Assembly (NCBI GenBank): GCA_017415995.1
Contig: JAFQDN010000021.1
Location: forward strand, 1 to 64,000
Source: Akkermansia sp.
GTDB taxonomy: Bacteria > Verrucomicrobiota > Verrucomicrobiia > Verrucomicrobiales > Akkermansiaceae
Length of the DNA: 64,000 nt
Reading direction: 5' to 3'
Shown here: positions 14,811 to 22,978 of the stretch, piece by piece
Numbering within the stretch: the first letter of the stretch is position 1
Layout of the letters: every line of letters begins with the position of its first letter
Made by a program: the position numbers and the translations under genes
Notes under the pieces: generated by a model
The model's input: the letters and a program-made list of their open reading frames with translations, nothing else
Database searches by the model: none
What the model was told of the DNA's origin: nothing

Positions 14811-15901
14811 GAATCAAGGCGTTTGGGGGTGATAAGTAGTACCAAGGCAAACCAGAAGATTGCCGAAACAGCCAGCATGCCCACGTTAAATAACAGCACC
14901 GTTGCATGCCCACCCGCGAGGAATAGGGAGGTAAGACAAGAGCAGAAATAACGCGCAGGTATAAAGTAACTCACGATTTCCACCATGGGTGGTGCGCTCG
15001 TCAACTCAAAGACGAAGCCAGACAGTAACATGGACGGCAACATGGCCACCATAAGCGAAATCAGTGAGGCGGTGTACTGGTTCTTAACGGCTGTTGAGAT
15101 GAGAAGCCCCATGCTCAATACGCTCAACAGAAACAGAGCTGCTACCCCAAAGACCGACCAGAGAGAGGCGTGGATGGGAACGGCAAAGACAAATCGGGCA
15201 AATATCAAACATACAAGCATGGCTCCCAGCCCCATAAGAAAATAGGGTATCAGCTTGGAAATCAGAAACTCAATCCGCGTAGTTGAAGTAGATAGGATAG
15301 ATTCTATCGTTCCCCGCTCCCACTCGCGAGCCACCACCATAGAGGTCAGGAAAGTGCCCACCATGGCAAGCACCATGGCTATAGCCCCGGGAACGATATA
15401 CCAGCGGCTTACAGCCGCCGGGTTGAAGCGGTAATTGGTGCGGATCTCCACAATGTTCCTTACGCCGTTCTCCGTTTGCCACCGCGCATAAATGCTCTGC
15501 AAATACATGGCTGTGAATTGAGCCGTATTAGGGATACTGCCATCCGTTGCCATGAGCAAATCGGGGGCTTCATTCTGTTCGGCCTGTCGGGAAGCTTGCC
15601 CCGGGACAACCAACATGCCGTGTACTGTGCCGTTGTGCAGGAGCTGTTGTGCCGCCGGTCTGCTAGTTGTGCGTAGTACTTCTATGTTGCGGGAGCCCTC
15701 CAGGTATTCTATCAGTCTGTGCATGGCCGGGGATTCATCCTCAGCCACGAGAGCCAGCCGTGTTACGGAGGAATCCAGATTCACGCAGAATCCGAAAAGC
15801 AGAATCATCACAGCGGGCATGATGAATGCCAGTATGAATGCAGATGGGTCTCGCCACATTTGCAGAAACTCTTTCTGCGTCAGAATCAGCAGCCGTCTCA
15901 T
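14807..15901 (-). CDS. ABC-2 type transporter permease (YbhS-like), first permease
   Basis: A 364-residue protein. ATG 15901 overlaps the ATPase stop as ATGA; the longer frame to 15964 lies inside the ATPase gene. It has an N-terminal helix (PSAFILAFIMPAVMILLFGFCV), a periplasmic loop of about 150 residues, then VAREWERGTIESILSTSTTRIEFLISK, the conserved ABC-2 cytoplasmic element, and five more membrane helices. It forms the heterodimeric pore with the following permease. The order of fusion protein, double ATPase and two permeases equals that of E. coli ybhGFSR. Confidence 0.88.
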   Translation of the reverse strand: MRRLLILTQKEFLQMWRDPSAFILAFIMPAVMILLFGFCVNLDSSVTRLALVAEDESPAMHRLIEYLEGSRNIEVLRTTSRPAAQQLLHNGTVHGMLVVPGQASRQAEQNEAPDLLMATDGSIPNTAQFTAMYLQSIYARWQTENGVRNIVEIRTNYRFNPAAVSRWYIVPGAIAMVLAMVGTFLTSMVVAREWERGTIESILSTSTTRIEFLISKLIPYFLMGLGAMLVCLIFARFVFAVPIHASLWSVFGVAALFLLSVLSMGLLISTAVKNQYTASLISLMVAMLPSMLLSGFVFELTSAPPMVEIVSYFIPARYFCSCLTSLFLAGGHATVLLFNVGMLAVSAIFWFALVLLITPKRLDS

Positions 15902-17577
15902 GCGTTCTCTCCTTTCTGTGTGATAAAGTGGATAAAGGCATCCTCCATGGTCGGGTGCGGACACAAAGGGGTGGCGGCAGCCTGTTTCAATGCCTCCGGG
16001 CTCCCCTGAGCGATGACTTTGCCTCGGTTCATGATAACCATGCGATGCAGATATTGCGCCTCGTCCATGAAGTGGGTCGTGACGATGATGGTCACTCCGG
16101 CAGCTGCCATCTCGTTAATCTGCATCCAGAAAGCCCGGCGGGCAAAAGGGTCGACCCCGGATGTAGGTTCATCGAGAAAGAGAAATGCCGGTTCATGCAG
16201 GGTGGCACAGGCCATCGACAAACGCTGTTTCACCCCGAGCGGCAGTTCTCCGGTTTTTTGATTCAGATAGGCACCCAACTCAAACTTCTCTGTGCAATAT
16301 GCCAGCCGCTCGCGCAGTTTCTCTTTTCTCAATCCGTACACCGCCCCGAAAAATCGCAGGTTCTGTATAACGGTGAGGCTAGTATAGAGGGAGAACTTCT
16401 GCGCCATGTAGCCGAGCTGTGCGCGAGCCGCTCGTGCGTTTTTTCGCAAGTCAATCCCCAGAATCTCTGCTTTTCCCTCACTCGCAGGTAAAAGGCCGCA
16501 TATCATGCGGAAAGCCGTGGTCTTTCCCGCGCCGTTGGCTCCGAGAATCCCGAATATCTCCCCCCGGCGCACACGGATGCTAAGCGAATCCGTAGCAACA
16601 AACGCGCCAAAGCGGCGGGTCAGATTTTCCGTGACAATCACCTCCTGTCCGTCATGTTCCCATTGGCATTGCTCCTCTGTCGGCTCTTTCGTCTGTTTCT
16701 GCACATTGCCGCCAATCAGATTAACAAAGGATTCCTCGAAATTGGCCTGCACTGCATAAGCCCCCTCGGCCAGATAAGCTTGAGCATCCTGTTCTCTCTT
16801 CAGCAGAAAGCGCACGCAGGAGCCCTCTATCATGGCGTCCATTACTTCCGGGCTGCGTTGTAACTTCCTCAAAAGCGGCATGCGCTCAGGTGAAGGGACA
16901 TCAAAAGCCAGCACGCGACCTTTCAACTGATCCAGAAGATCATCCGGCTTCCCCAGGTAGAGGATGCACCCCTCGTGCAAAACGCATACGCGGTCGCAGC
17001 GAGCGGCTTCATCCAGATACGCGGTAGCCCACACAATTCCACGCCCGCCGTCTCTGGCTTGCTCAACAATTTTCCATAACTCACGCCGCGATACGGGGTC
17101 GACTCCGACTCCCGGTTCATCCAGCAACAGCAGTTCCGGGGAGCCCTGCATGGCACATATCAGCGCGAGCTTCTGTTTCATGCCGCCGGAAAGCTTCCCG
17201 GCGAGACGTTCCGCAAAAGGTGCAAGCCCGGCCGTTTCCAGCAAGGCGGGCATTTCCTCCGCCGAGACTGCGGTCGGGATATCCCGCAGCACCGCAAACA
17301 ATCGTAGATTCTCGCGTATGCTTAAATCTTCGTACAGGCTGAACTTCTGGGACATATAGCCGATGGCGTTGGTTTTAGCCCCGCTGGGTAGCTGCATGGT
17401 TCCGGCGCAGGGAGCCAACACCCCGGCCATACAGCGCAACAAGGACGTCTTTCCCGCTCCATCCGGCCCGATGAGTCCAAGAACCTCACCCCGCTTCACC
17501 TCCAGCGTTATTCCTTGGAGCGCATCGGCCGATGCCCCCTTATACCTGTAGCGTATGCCTGAAAGTGAAGCTATCAT
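15898..17577 (-). CDS. Double ABC ATPase of the efflux system (YbhF-like)
   Basis: A 559-residue fusion of two nucleotide-binding domains. Domain 1 has Walker A GPDGAGKTS, signature LSGGM and Walker B LLLLDEP. Domain 2 (from about residue 310) has GANGAGKTT, Walker B FLFLDEPTSG and the H-loop TTHF. The second signature reads PLGVKQRLS rather than LSGGQ, and the first domain has ATAY where the H-loop His should be, so the two ATP sites are probably unequal, as in other YbhF-type proteins. It powers the two permeases. It begins 8 bases after the membrane fusion protein's stop. Confidence 0.9.
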   Translation of the reverse strand: MIASLSGIRYRYKGASADALQGITLEVKRGEVLGLIGPDGAGKTSLLRCMAGVLAPCAGTMQLPSGAKTNAIGYMSQKFSLYEDLSIRENLRLFAVLRDIPTAVSAEEMPALLETAGLAPFAERLAGKLSGGMKQKLALICAMQGSPELLLLDEPGVGVDPVSRRELWKIVEQARDGGRGIVWATAYLDEAARCDRVCVLHEGCILYLGKPDDLLDQLKGRVLAFDVPSPERMPLLRKLQRSPEVMDAMIEGSCVRFLLKREQDAQAYLAEGAYAVQANFEESFVNLIGGNVQKQTKEPTEEQCQWEHDGQEVIVTENLTRRFGAFVATDSLSIRVRRGEIFGILGANGAGKTTAFRMICGLLPASEGKAEILGIDLRKNARAARAQLGYMAQKFSLYTSLTVIQNLRFFGAVYGLRKEKLRERLAYCTEKFELGAYLNQKTGELPLGVKQRLSMACATLHEPAFLFLDEPTSGVDPFARRAFWMQINEMAAAGVTIIVTTHFMDEAQYLHRMVIMNRGKVIAQGSPEALKQAAATPLCPHPTMEDAFIHFITQKGENA

Positions 17578-17585
17578 AGGCCACC

Positions 17586-18638
17586 TTATTGCGGAATGAG
17601 TACGGAGACCGGGGCTCCGGCATTCAGATTCTCTGCCCCCGCCGGTATAGTGATTTGAATCCGATAGACAAGCGTGGTGCGGATATCAGCCGTTTCGACA
17701 GTCTTGGGAGTAAACTCCGCCTGTGGGGAGATGAAGGATATAGTGCCTTCATAATGCTGCCCGGAATCGTCTGTAACCCTGACTTTCTGCCCGAGATGCA
17801 CTTTGCCCAGATAAACGGCATCCACCCAGGCGCGAATGCGTATGGGATGGCGCAGCGAAAGAGTGTAGACCGTTGCTCCGGCTGCCACCATCGAGCCCGG
17901 CTCGAGTGCTCTGGTCATGAGGATACCGGCATCCGGAGATACCAGCCGCGTGTCTGCCAGATTGAGTTGAGCTTGTTCCAGCTGGGTTTCTGCCAGACCA
18001 AGGCGAGCCTCCGCCTCTTTGACCGCAGCCGAAGCCGTAGCCAACTGAGCTCTCGCCTTTTCTATTTCTTCTTTTCTGTATCCGGCCTGCAATTGAGCAA
18101 GCACAGCTCGACTGGCCTCTACCAATTGCTTGCGGCTAAGGTATTCTCGCTCTGCGGCATCCAATGTTTGTTCTGAAATAGCCGAAGCTTGTATAAGCCC
18201 TTTCATGCGATTGTATTCTCTCTCCGCATTTAGCAAAAGCACCTCCTGAGCAGCCAATTCTGCGGTAGCCTTAGCGATTTCTTCCTGGCGGTATCCGCTT
18301 TCCAACAATTGCAGGGCAGCCAGGGCGGATTGCTCATTGCAACGAGCCTGTTCAACTCCGGCTTGGGCTGTTCTGATATTTTGCTCCGCTTGTCGTACCG
18401 CTATTTCATAGGGCTGAGCATCAAGTTTCCCCAGCAATTCACCTTTTTTGACATGGGCACCTTCCTCTGCGGTCAATTCTGCTAACCGGCCACTTACTCT
18501 GAATGAGACATTGACGCTGCGGATATCTACGTTGCCACTCAGCACGAGATCCTGAGTTTTAGTGGAACTTTGGGTATAAGCATAATACCCCGCCAACCCG
18601 GCGAGAGCTATAACGATGATGACAAAGACTTTTTTCAT
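17586..18638 (-). CDS. HlyD-type membrane fusion protein (YbhG-like)
   Basis: A 350-residue protein from ATG 18638, which overlaps the TetR stop (ATGA). A single N-terminal membrane anchor (FVIIVIALAGLAGYYAY) is followed by a lipoyl-type half-motif (VSFRVSGRLAELTAEEGAHVKKGELLGKLD), a long antiparallel coiled coil (about residues 70-205, Gln/Glu/Ala-rich), the second lipoyl half (TRLVSPDAGILMTRALEPGSMV) and a beta-barrel. It bridges the inner-membrane ABC exporter to an outer-membrane channel. No TolC-like gene is in the cassette, so a host channel must be used. Confidence 0.9.
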   Translation of the reverse strand: MKKVFVIIVIALAGLAGYYAYTQSSTKTQDLVLSGNVDIRSVNVSFRVSGRLAELTAEEGAHVKKGELLGKLDAQPYEIAVRQAEQNIRTAQAGVEQARCNEQSALAALQLLESGYRQEEIAKATAELAAQEVLLLNAEREYNRMKGLIQASAISEQTLDAAEREYLSRKQLVEASRAVLAQLQAGYRKEEIEKARAQLATASAAVKEAEARLGLAETQLEQAQLNLADTRLVSPDAGILMTRALEPGSMVAAGATVYTLSLRHPIRIRAWVDAVYLGKVHLGQKVRVTDDSGQHYEGTISFISPQAEFTPKTVETADIRTTLVYRIQITIPAGAENLNAGAPVSVLIPQ

Positions 18639-19246
18639 AAGCTGATTCCTTTCAATGCCCAATCCAGACGTTGGAGAGTCATTTCCTCGCTCACAGCATT
18701 GCCGAGTGAGTCCAATATGCTTGTGCCGATTGGCATGTTATCCGGCAGTAAATGGTAGAACATGACAGGCATATTCACCGCCCCCACCAGATAAAACATC
18801 TGCTGCTCCACCGGTGCCTGTTCTATCGCTCCCGCAGCCTGTGCCTCTAGAAGCGCACGCCGTACCGCAAATATGTGGTTACCTTGCAGCTTCTGTAAAA
18901 AATCGCTGACAACCTGTTCCCCCGCACTTGCATCCAACAGCAGTTGTATCATCACCCCGGCATTGGGGCGGAAAAAGCGCATCACCGCCAGCAATATCGT
19001 TCGCAGACGCTCCTTAGCATTGCCCTCAATCTTTTCTATCCGGTTCACCTCTGTCTGCAACGGGGTATACCAGTTATCCAACACCTTTTTCTTGAACTCT
19101 CCCAAGGTGGGAAAGTAGGCTGTGAACGTGCCGGGACTCAGTTCTGCCTCAGCGCATATACGCCTGAGCTTCATCCCACGGACACCCCCGTGCTTTAGCC
19201 ATTGTTGCCCGATTTCAATAAGTCTTTCTTCTGCTCGAATATCCAT
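18635..19246 (-). CDS. TetR-family repressor of the efflux operon
   Basis: A 203-residue protein from ATG 19246. An upstream in-frame ATG (19267) lies inside the operator and is unlikely. The N-terminal helix-turn-helix reads MKLRRICAEAELSPGTFTAYFPTLGEFKKKVL, and the rest is a helical ligand-binding domain. It is the first gene of the operon and probably represses it until a ligand, likely an exported compound, binds. The 20-bp palindrome at 19258-19277 in its own promoter is the expected operator. Confidence 0.9.
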   Translation of the reverse strand: MDIRAEERLIEIGQQWLKHGGVRGMKLRRICAEAELSPGTFTAYFPTLGEFKKKVLDNWYTPLQTEVNRIEKIEGNAKERLRTILLAVMRFFRPNAGVMIQLLLDASAGEQVVSDFLQKLQGNHIFAVRRALLEAQAAGAIEQAPVEQQMFYLVGAVNMPVMFYHLLPDNMPIGTSILDSLGNAVSEEMTLQRLDWALKGISL

Positions 19247-19257
19247 AAGTCTGTATC

Positions 19258-19286
19258 TATCGTACAACTGTACGATAAAATGTCAA
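19258..19286 (-). promoter_or_regulatory. Promoter and palindromic TetR operator
   Basis: TATCGTACAACTGTACGATA (19258-19277) is a perfect dyad with 9-bp arms. On the minus strand TTGACA (19286-19281) precedes it, and TACGAT at 16-bp spacing (the right arm) is the likely -10. The operator therefore covers the spacer and -10, the classic position for blocking RNA polymerase. It lies 12 bases upstream of the repressor start. Confidence 0.85.
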
Positions 19287-19515
19287 GAACTTTTTTCATC
19301 TACATCGTCTGCTTTTAATCAGTATGAAGCTTTTTCCTTAGTACTAATATCTTCCATGACGATTTCGAGTCATATGCCCGCTTGCAGACCATCAAACACC
19401 GGATGGAGCGCCCCGTCTCTGAAAAAAGCGGGATGAATAGATTATATTGACTTTTCGTCAAATGCTACGAATGCGTTATCGAAAAAGGCGAATGTCATGA
19501 TTTGTTTATTTAGGT

Positions 19516-20007
19516 TTGCTACAATGCCCCTATCGTATTCACTTTCCGCGCCATAAGACCTTGGGCAGTTTCCTGTTTGCCCTGCTGCTAGCCGCGATGG
19601 CTGTCAGTCGAGGGAGTGGTGTAAGTGTGTGGCTGAGTGTATTACTTTTCGTTGCTTTTAGCATTTTGGATTTTTGCGCCATTCCGTTAGAGCGTTGGAG
19701 GCAAGAACAAAAAGGGCGCGAAAAACTTGCGTCCGCACAACTTCAGCAGGAGCGCTTGGCTTACGTGGAAGATCGTCTGCTTGCCGGGGAACTGGTTCGG
19801 CTGGAAGAATGGTGGGAGGATGATGACCTGTGGATAGATGAAAATGCCCATATCTCCTTTATTTTCAGCGATGGGGAGAAAATGGACTTTGTGCTGTATA
19901 ATAACATCGCCCCTGAAATTTCCCGGCTTCTTGCCACGCAGAGAATATGTTGGCAGGCTTCGTATAGCCTAACCGCAGGTTCCCGCGTTATCTGGCACAG
20001 CAAATGA
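19516..20007 (+). CDS. Unknown two-helix membrane protein
   Basis: Up to 163 residues from TTG 19516; the start is uncertain and a TTG about 15 codons later (before GSFLF) is possible. It has two membrane helices (GSFLFALLLAAMAVSRG and VWLSVLLFVAFSILDFCAI), then a charged helical linker and a globular C-terminus with WWEDDDLWIDENAHISFIFSDG. It is oriented opposite to the efflux operon and is the last gene before the right edge of the insertion. No family is recognised. The codon pattern is consistent with coding. Confidence 0.55.
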   Translation: MLQCPYRIHFPRHKTLGSFLFALLLAAMAVSRGSGVSVWLSVLLFVAFSILDFCAIPLERWRQEQKGREKLASAQLQQERLAYVEDRLLAGELVRLEEWWEDDDLWIDENAHISFIFSDGEKMDFVLYNNIAPEISRLLATQRICWQASYSLTAGSRVIWHSK

Positions 20008-20142
20008 TAAGGCCGAATAAGATTACGCGAACGTCGTATTTCATTTTGCCTGACCTCTTACAAGCCATGTGATAGGAACTCAAACGGAATAGGCGATTTC
20101 TCAAAGGGTTAATATTCGATGCATTAAGAATTTGCTCCATGT

Positions 20143-20667
20143 TTGCTTAAGGAAAAGCCTATCACACCGCTTGCTCCGGCTGAGGTGGAAAAGTTGAAAG
20201 AAACAGCCAGGAAACCGGAGTTCCGGGATATGCAGTTCTCGCTGAGCCTGATGCTCTACGGAGGTATTCGCCCTACCGAGGTCAGTCGTTTGCGAGAGAA
20301 CGATTTTGACTGGGATGGTATGCAGGTTATCATTCGTCCATCCGTCAGCAAGACTGGTGGTGGGCGTACCGTACCGCTGCGTGGCATTCACGGTATCAGG
20401 AAAAAAGACCGAATCATTCCGCAAGGCTGGAATCGCAAATGGAAAGCCCTACGTCGAGCCGCCGGATACCGGGGAAACAAATGGGTGCCGGATGTCTGCC
20501 GTCACACGTTTGCCTCGTACCACGCTGCTTTCTTCCGCAACCTGCCTGAGCTACAACTTGAAATGGGGCATCGTGATGCCTCTCTGCTCATGACCCGCTA
20601 CATGGCACCGGCATTGAAAAAGGACGCTACGGCATTCTGGCAAGCTGCCGGAGTCAGGATAGAATAA
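20143..20667 (+). pseudogene. int: Phage tyrosine integrase, catalytic half (interrupted)
   Basis: From Lys 20149 this is the catalytic domain of a tyrosine recombinase: the first Arg in YGGIRPTEVSRL, the beta-hairpin Lys in SVSKTGGGR, the box II region VCRHTFASYH and GHRDASLLMTRYMA with the nucleophile Tyr. The His of the usual HxxR is Asp here (DVCR), a variant seen in some phage integrases. With the 12696 half it gives a 336-residue enzyme. A TTG at 20143 could start a separate catalytic fragment, but no ribosome-binding site is visible. Integration activity of the prophage is probably lost. Confidence 0.9.
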
Positions 20668-20679
20668 TGCCACACCGAG

Positions 20680-20702
20680 AAAAAGCCGGCGCTTAACCGG
20701 CT
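20680..20702 (-). terminator. Terminator of the DUF2924 gene
   Basis: Reading left, AGCCGG (20702-20697) pairs with CCGGCT (20689-20684), and TTTTC follows. It sits 13 bp beyond the stop of the leftward gene at 20715. The integrase fragment converges on it from the other side. Confidence 0.75.
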
Positions 20703-20714
20703 GAAAGGGGAGGT

Positions 20715-21530
20715 TTATTCACCCCGGCGCTTGGTAGGAAGCCCGAAGAAGTTATTGCCTCCGATTTGGTAGCCGGTGGCTTTCCAGCTGATGTGGGTGA
20801 GGGTGGGGTAAACCTCGCCATTCCACTTGTATCCGCTATCGAGTATGTCTACCTCAATCAGCGTGCCTTTGTAGATGCGTATCAGCTGGTCGCCGGGTTC
20901 CAGTTTGATGTCGTTGCTTTTGGGCGTGATGCTTATCGGTGCTTGGCCAGTCTTTTTCAGATTGTAAGTGGTCAGCTTGATTTCTACCACTTCGGCAGCT
21001 TCCGGTTTAGTAGGCTCAACGCCGGATTCCTGTGCCGGGGCTTCGGCGGTCGGCTCCACGTCCGTCACGGCCTCGTTTAATTCTTCTGCAAGCTCGACTT
21101 CGCGGGCTTCTTCGACTTCTTGCCACAGGGCGGCTTCGATTTCTGCATCGCTGGGAGCTTCTGTCTGAGTCTGTTGCTCTTCTTCGTCCATCAGCCACGG
21201 TGGTGTGATTTCTTCGCGTTGAATCGCATCGTTGGTTGACCTGCGGCGAGGTTTGCGCTCAGGGGCGCTCAGCGTGACCTTGAACAGCTTTTCCACCATT
21301 TCCCGGTGTTTGGCATGGGGCAGCGTGTATTCGCCGGATATGACCAGCTCTGTGAGCGGTTTGGCAATCTTGCGGTCTTTGGTGAAAGCCCCGCGAATGT
21401 GCTGGCACAGGTAGGTGACTTTCTTGTTTCGCTTTTCCACGAGGGCGCGGTAGGTGGTTCCGCTGGCGCTCTTCACGCGGACTTCGATGTCTGCGCTTAC
21501 CGACTTTGCTTTGCTTGTCTTCTTATTCAT
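20715..21530 (-). CDS. DUF2924-containing phage protein
   Basis: A 271-residue protein. The N-terminal ~100 residues are basic (SASGTTYRALVEKRNKKVTYLCQHIRGAF), the middle (110-190) is a disordered Glu/Ala-rich linker, and the C-terminal 70 residues match the DUF2924 pattern: PGDQLIRIYKGTLIEVDIL, YKWNGEVYPTLTHISWKATG and NNFFGL. DUF2924 proteins are common in prophages, often near recombinases, and their function is undefined. It lies between the integrase remnant and the tRNA and has its own promoter of the phage type. It may act in excision, but nothing here proves that. Confidence 0.8.
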   Translation of the reverse strand: MNKKTSKAKSVSADIEVRVKSASGTTYRALVEKRNKKVTYLCQHIRGAFTKDRKIAKPLTELVISGEYTLPHAKHREMVEKLFKVTLSAPERKPRRRSTNDAIQREEITPPWLMDEEEQQTQTEAPSDAEIEAALWQEVEEAREVELAEELNEAVTDVEPTAEAPAQESGVEPTKPEAAEVVEIKLTTYNLKKTGQAPISITPKSNDIKLEPGDQLIRIYKGTLIEVDILDSGYKWNGEVYPTLTHISWKATGYQIGGNNFFGLPTKRRGE

Positions 21531-21560
21531 AAAAACAGGGGGTAAAAAGTTCCTTTGTAC

Positions 21561-21589
21561 AGTATAAGCTATTTAGTATAAATATGCAA
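21561..21589 (-). promoter_or_regulatory. Phage-type promoter of the DUF2924 gene
   Basis: TTGCAT (21589-21584), 17 bp, TATACT (21566-21561). The upstream A-rich stretch and the bases through CCTTGCATATT match the promoters at 6429 and 9506. The predicted start is near 21554, with a 24-nt leader. The shared elements suggest one regulatory class in this prophage. Confidence 0.75.
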
Positions 21590-21899
21590 GGTTTTTATTA
21601 CTTTTTCTTTTGTGACTGTGAATCAAAATTGGATGACTTTTTCCGTTATGAGAAAATCGTCACAAAAGACTCATTTTCAACACTTGCAAGGCAAGCAATG
21701 TGATTTGACTGATAGACGCCGATTTTTTGCTATTTAAGCCACGAATAATCAGCTAATTGCATGTAATGTGACTGGAACCGCACGAGTCTAAGCGAGTCCT
21801 TTTGGCTGCAAAACGGGGGGTAAATGGAGGCAAAATCGTCTCGGGAAGTCCGGTTTGCGTTATGAGTTGTGTTTTTATAACCCGCTGAAATCAAGGCAT
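21590..21899. other. Intergenic region between prophage end and tRNA
   Basis: About 310 bases without a gene. It is AT-rich at first and then mixed. I see no clear promoter, repeat or open frame. The prophage-chromosome junction probably lies here or within the tRNA 3' end, but the other attachment copy is outside the window, so the core cannot be found. Confidence 0.5.
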
Positions 21900-21945
21900 A
21901 AAAAAGGAGCGGTCGTTACCATTTTGTCTTGGTTACGACCGCTCC
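21900..21945 (-). terminator. Strong terminator of the tRNA gene
   Basis: Reading left, GGAGCGGTCGTAACC (21945-21931) pairs with the facing arm 21920-21906 (one mismatch), with a 10-nt loop, then CTTTTTTAT. It starts 5 bases after the tRNA 3' end and is the longest terminator stem in the window. Confidence 0.9.
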
Positions 21946-21950
21946 CATAA

Positions 21951-22022
<72 letters not shown>

Positions 22023-22169
22023 ATTAGCAGCGCATGAAGTGCGTGAGGTGAATATACACGAAAAGAAAGAACTTGGCAAGACTAAATTTGAGATTTTTTA
22101 AATTTTTTCAAATTTTTGTGCAGAGAGAGCGTATGACAGGATTAGAATTATTATAAGAAGAGATTTATT

Positions 22170-22198
22170 TTGACAGAGGGAGAGGGCAGGAGTAGAAT
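22170..22198 (+). promoter_or_regulatory. Promoter of xthA, leaderless start
   Basis: TTGACA (22170-22175), 17 bp, TAGAAT (22193-22198), then eight bases to ATG 22207. The predicted transcription start is about 22205, leaving a 2-nt leader, so no Shine-Dalgarno is possible. Confidence 0.75.
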
Positions 22199-22206
22199 GA
22201 GTATAT

Positions 22207-22965
22207 ATGAAACTGGTAAGCTGGAATGTGAACGGGATACGGGCGACCTTGGGGAAGGGATTGGCGGAGAAGATGGACGCGCTGGCGCCGGATGTGCTGT
22301 GTCTGCAAGAGATAAAGGCACGGCAGGAGCAGGTGGCGGATTTGTGGCTGGCGAGCTGGCCGCATGCGGTGTGGAATCCGGCACAGCGGCCGGGGTATTC
22401 CGGGGTACTGATATTATCGCGCATAGAGCCGCTGAGTGTGAGCACCGGCATAGGGATAGAGGAGCATGATGCCGAGGGGCGTGTGGCTACCATGGAGTTT
22501 GCGGATTTTTACTTGGTGAACTGCTACACCCCGAACTCGCAAAATGAGCTGGCGCGCTTGCCCTACCGGCAAGAGTGGGACGCGGCGTTCCGCGCCTATG
22601 TGAGTGAGCTGGCCAAAAAGAAGCCGGTCGTATTTTGCGGGGATTTGAATGTGGCGCATGAGGAGATAGACCTTGCACGCCCGGCAGCCAACCATTTCAG
22701 CGCAGGATTCTCGGATGAGGAGCGCGCCGGATTCACGGAGCTACTGGGCGCGGGATTTGCGGATACCTTCCGGCGCTTGCACCCGGATGCGCGGGATGCG
22801 TACTCGTGGTGGAGTTTCCGGGGGGGAGCGCGTGCACGGAATGTGGGGTGGCGTATTGATTACTTTTGTGTGAGTGAGGGGCTGATGCCGCGCGTAAAAT
22901 CAGCCTGCATCCATGCAGATGTGACGGGGTCCGACCACTGCCCGGTTTCCGTGGAAATAGAGTAA
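22207..22965 (+). CDS. xthA: Exodeoxyribonuclease III
   Basis: A 252-residue enzyme of the Xth/ExoA type of AP endonuclease. It has MKLVSWNVNGIRA (metal Asn), CLQEIKA (metal Glu), NCYTPNSQ, VFCGDLNVAHEEIDL (catalytic Asp and Asn), YSWWSFR and SDHCPVSVEI (catalytic Asp-His). It removes 3' blocks and cuts abasic sites in base-excision repair in the cytoplasm. The length is normal. It is probably co-transcribed with the metallophosphoesterase 13 bp downstream. Its promoter abuts the start codon. Confidence 0.95.
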   Translation: MKLVSWNVNGIRATLGKGLAEKMDALAPDVLCLQEIKARQEQVADLWLASWPHAVWNPAQRPGYSGVLILSRIEPLSVSTGIGIEEHDAEGRVATMEFADFYLVNCYTPNSQNELARLPYRQEWDAAFRAYVSELAKKKPVVFCGDLNVAHEEIDLARPAANHFSAGFSDEERAGFTELLGAGFADTFRRLHPDARDAYSWWSFRGGARARNVGWRIDYFCVSEGLMPRVKSACIHADVTGSDHCPVSVEIE

Positions 22966-22978
22966 GGTAAGCAAGAGC

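Larger units (their letters stand above)
13190..20150. mobile_element. ~6.96-kb insertion inside the integrase gene, carrying an efflux cassette
   Basis: TTAA stands at both edges: 13186-13189 left and 20147-20150 right. Deleting 13190-20150 restores the integrase frame exactly, so this is an insertion with a 4-bp duplicated TTAA, or an excisable element crossing over at TTAA. The ends share no convincing inverted repeat; the best alignment is 9 of 16. No transposase or recombinase is encoded inside. The content is a TetR regulator, a four-gene ABC exporter, one unknown membrane protein and ~460 bp with repeated CCTAAGC. How it moved is unknown. Confidence 0.75.

Noticed and set aside
13186-20150. 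piggyBac-type transposon suggested by the TTAA duplication
   Set aside because: No transposase is present inside and no matching terminal inverted repeats were found; only the TTAA duplication is supported.
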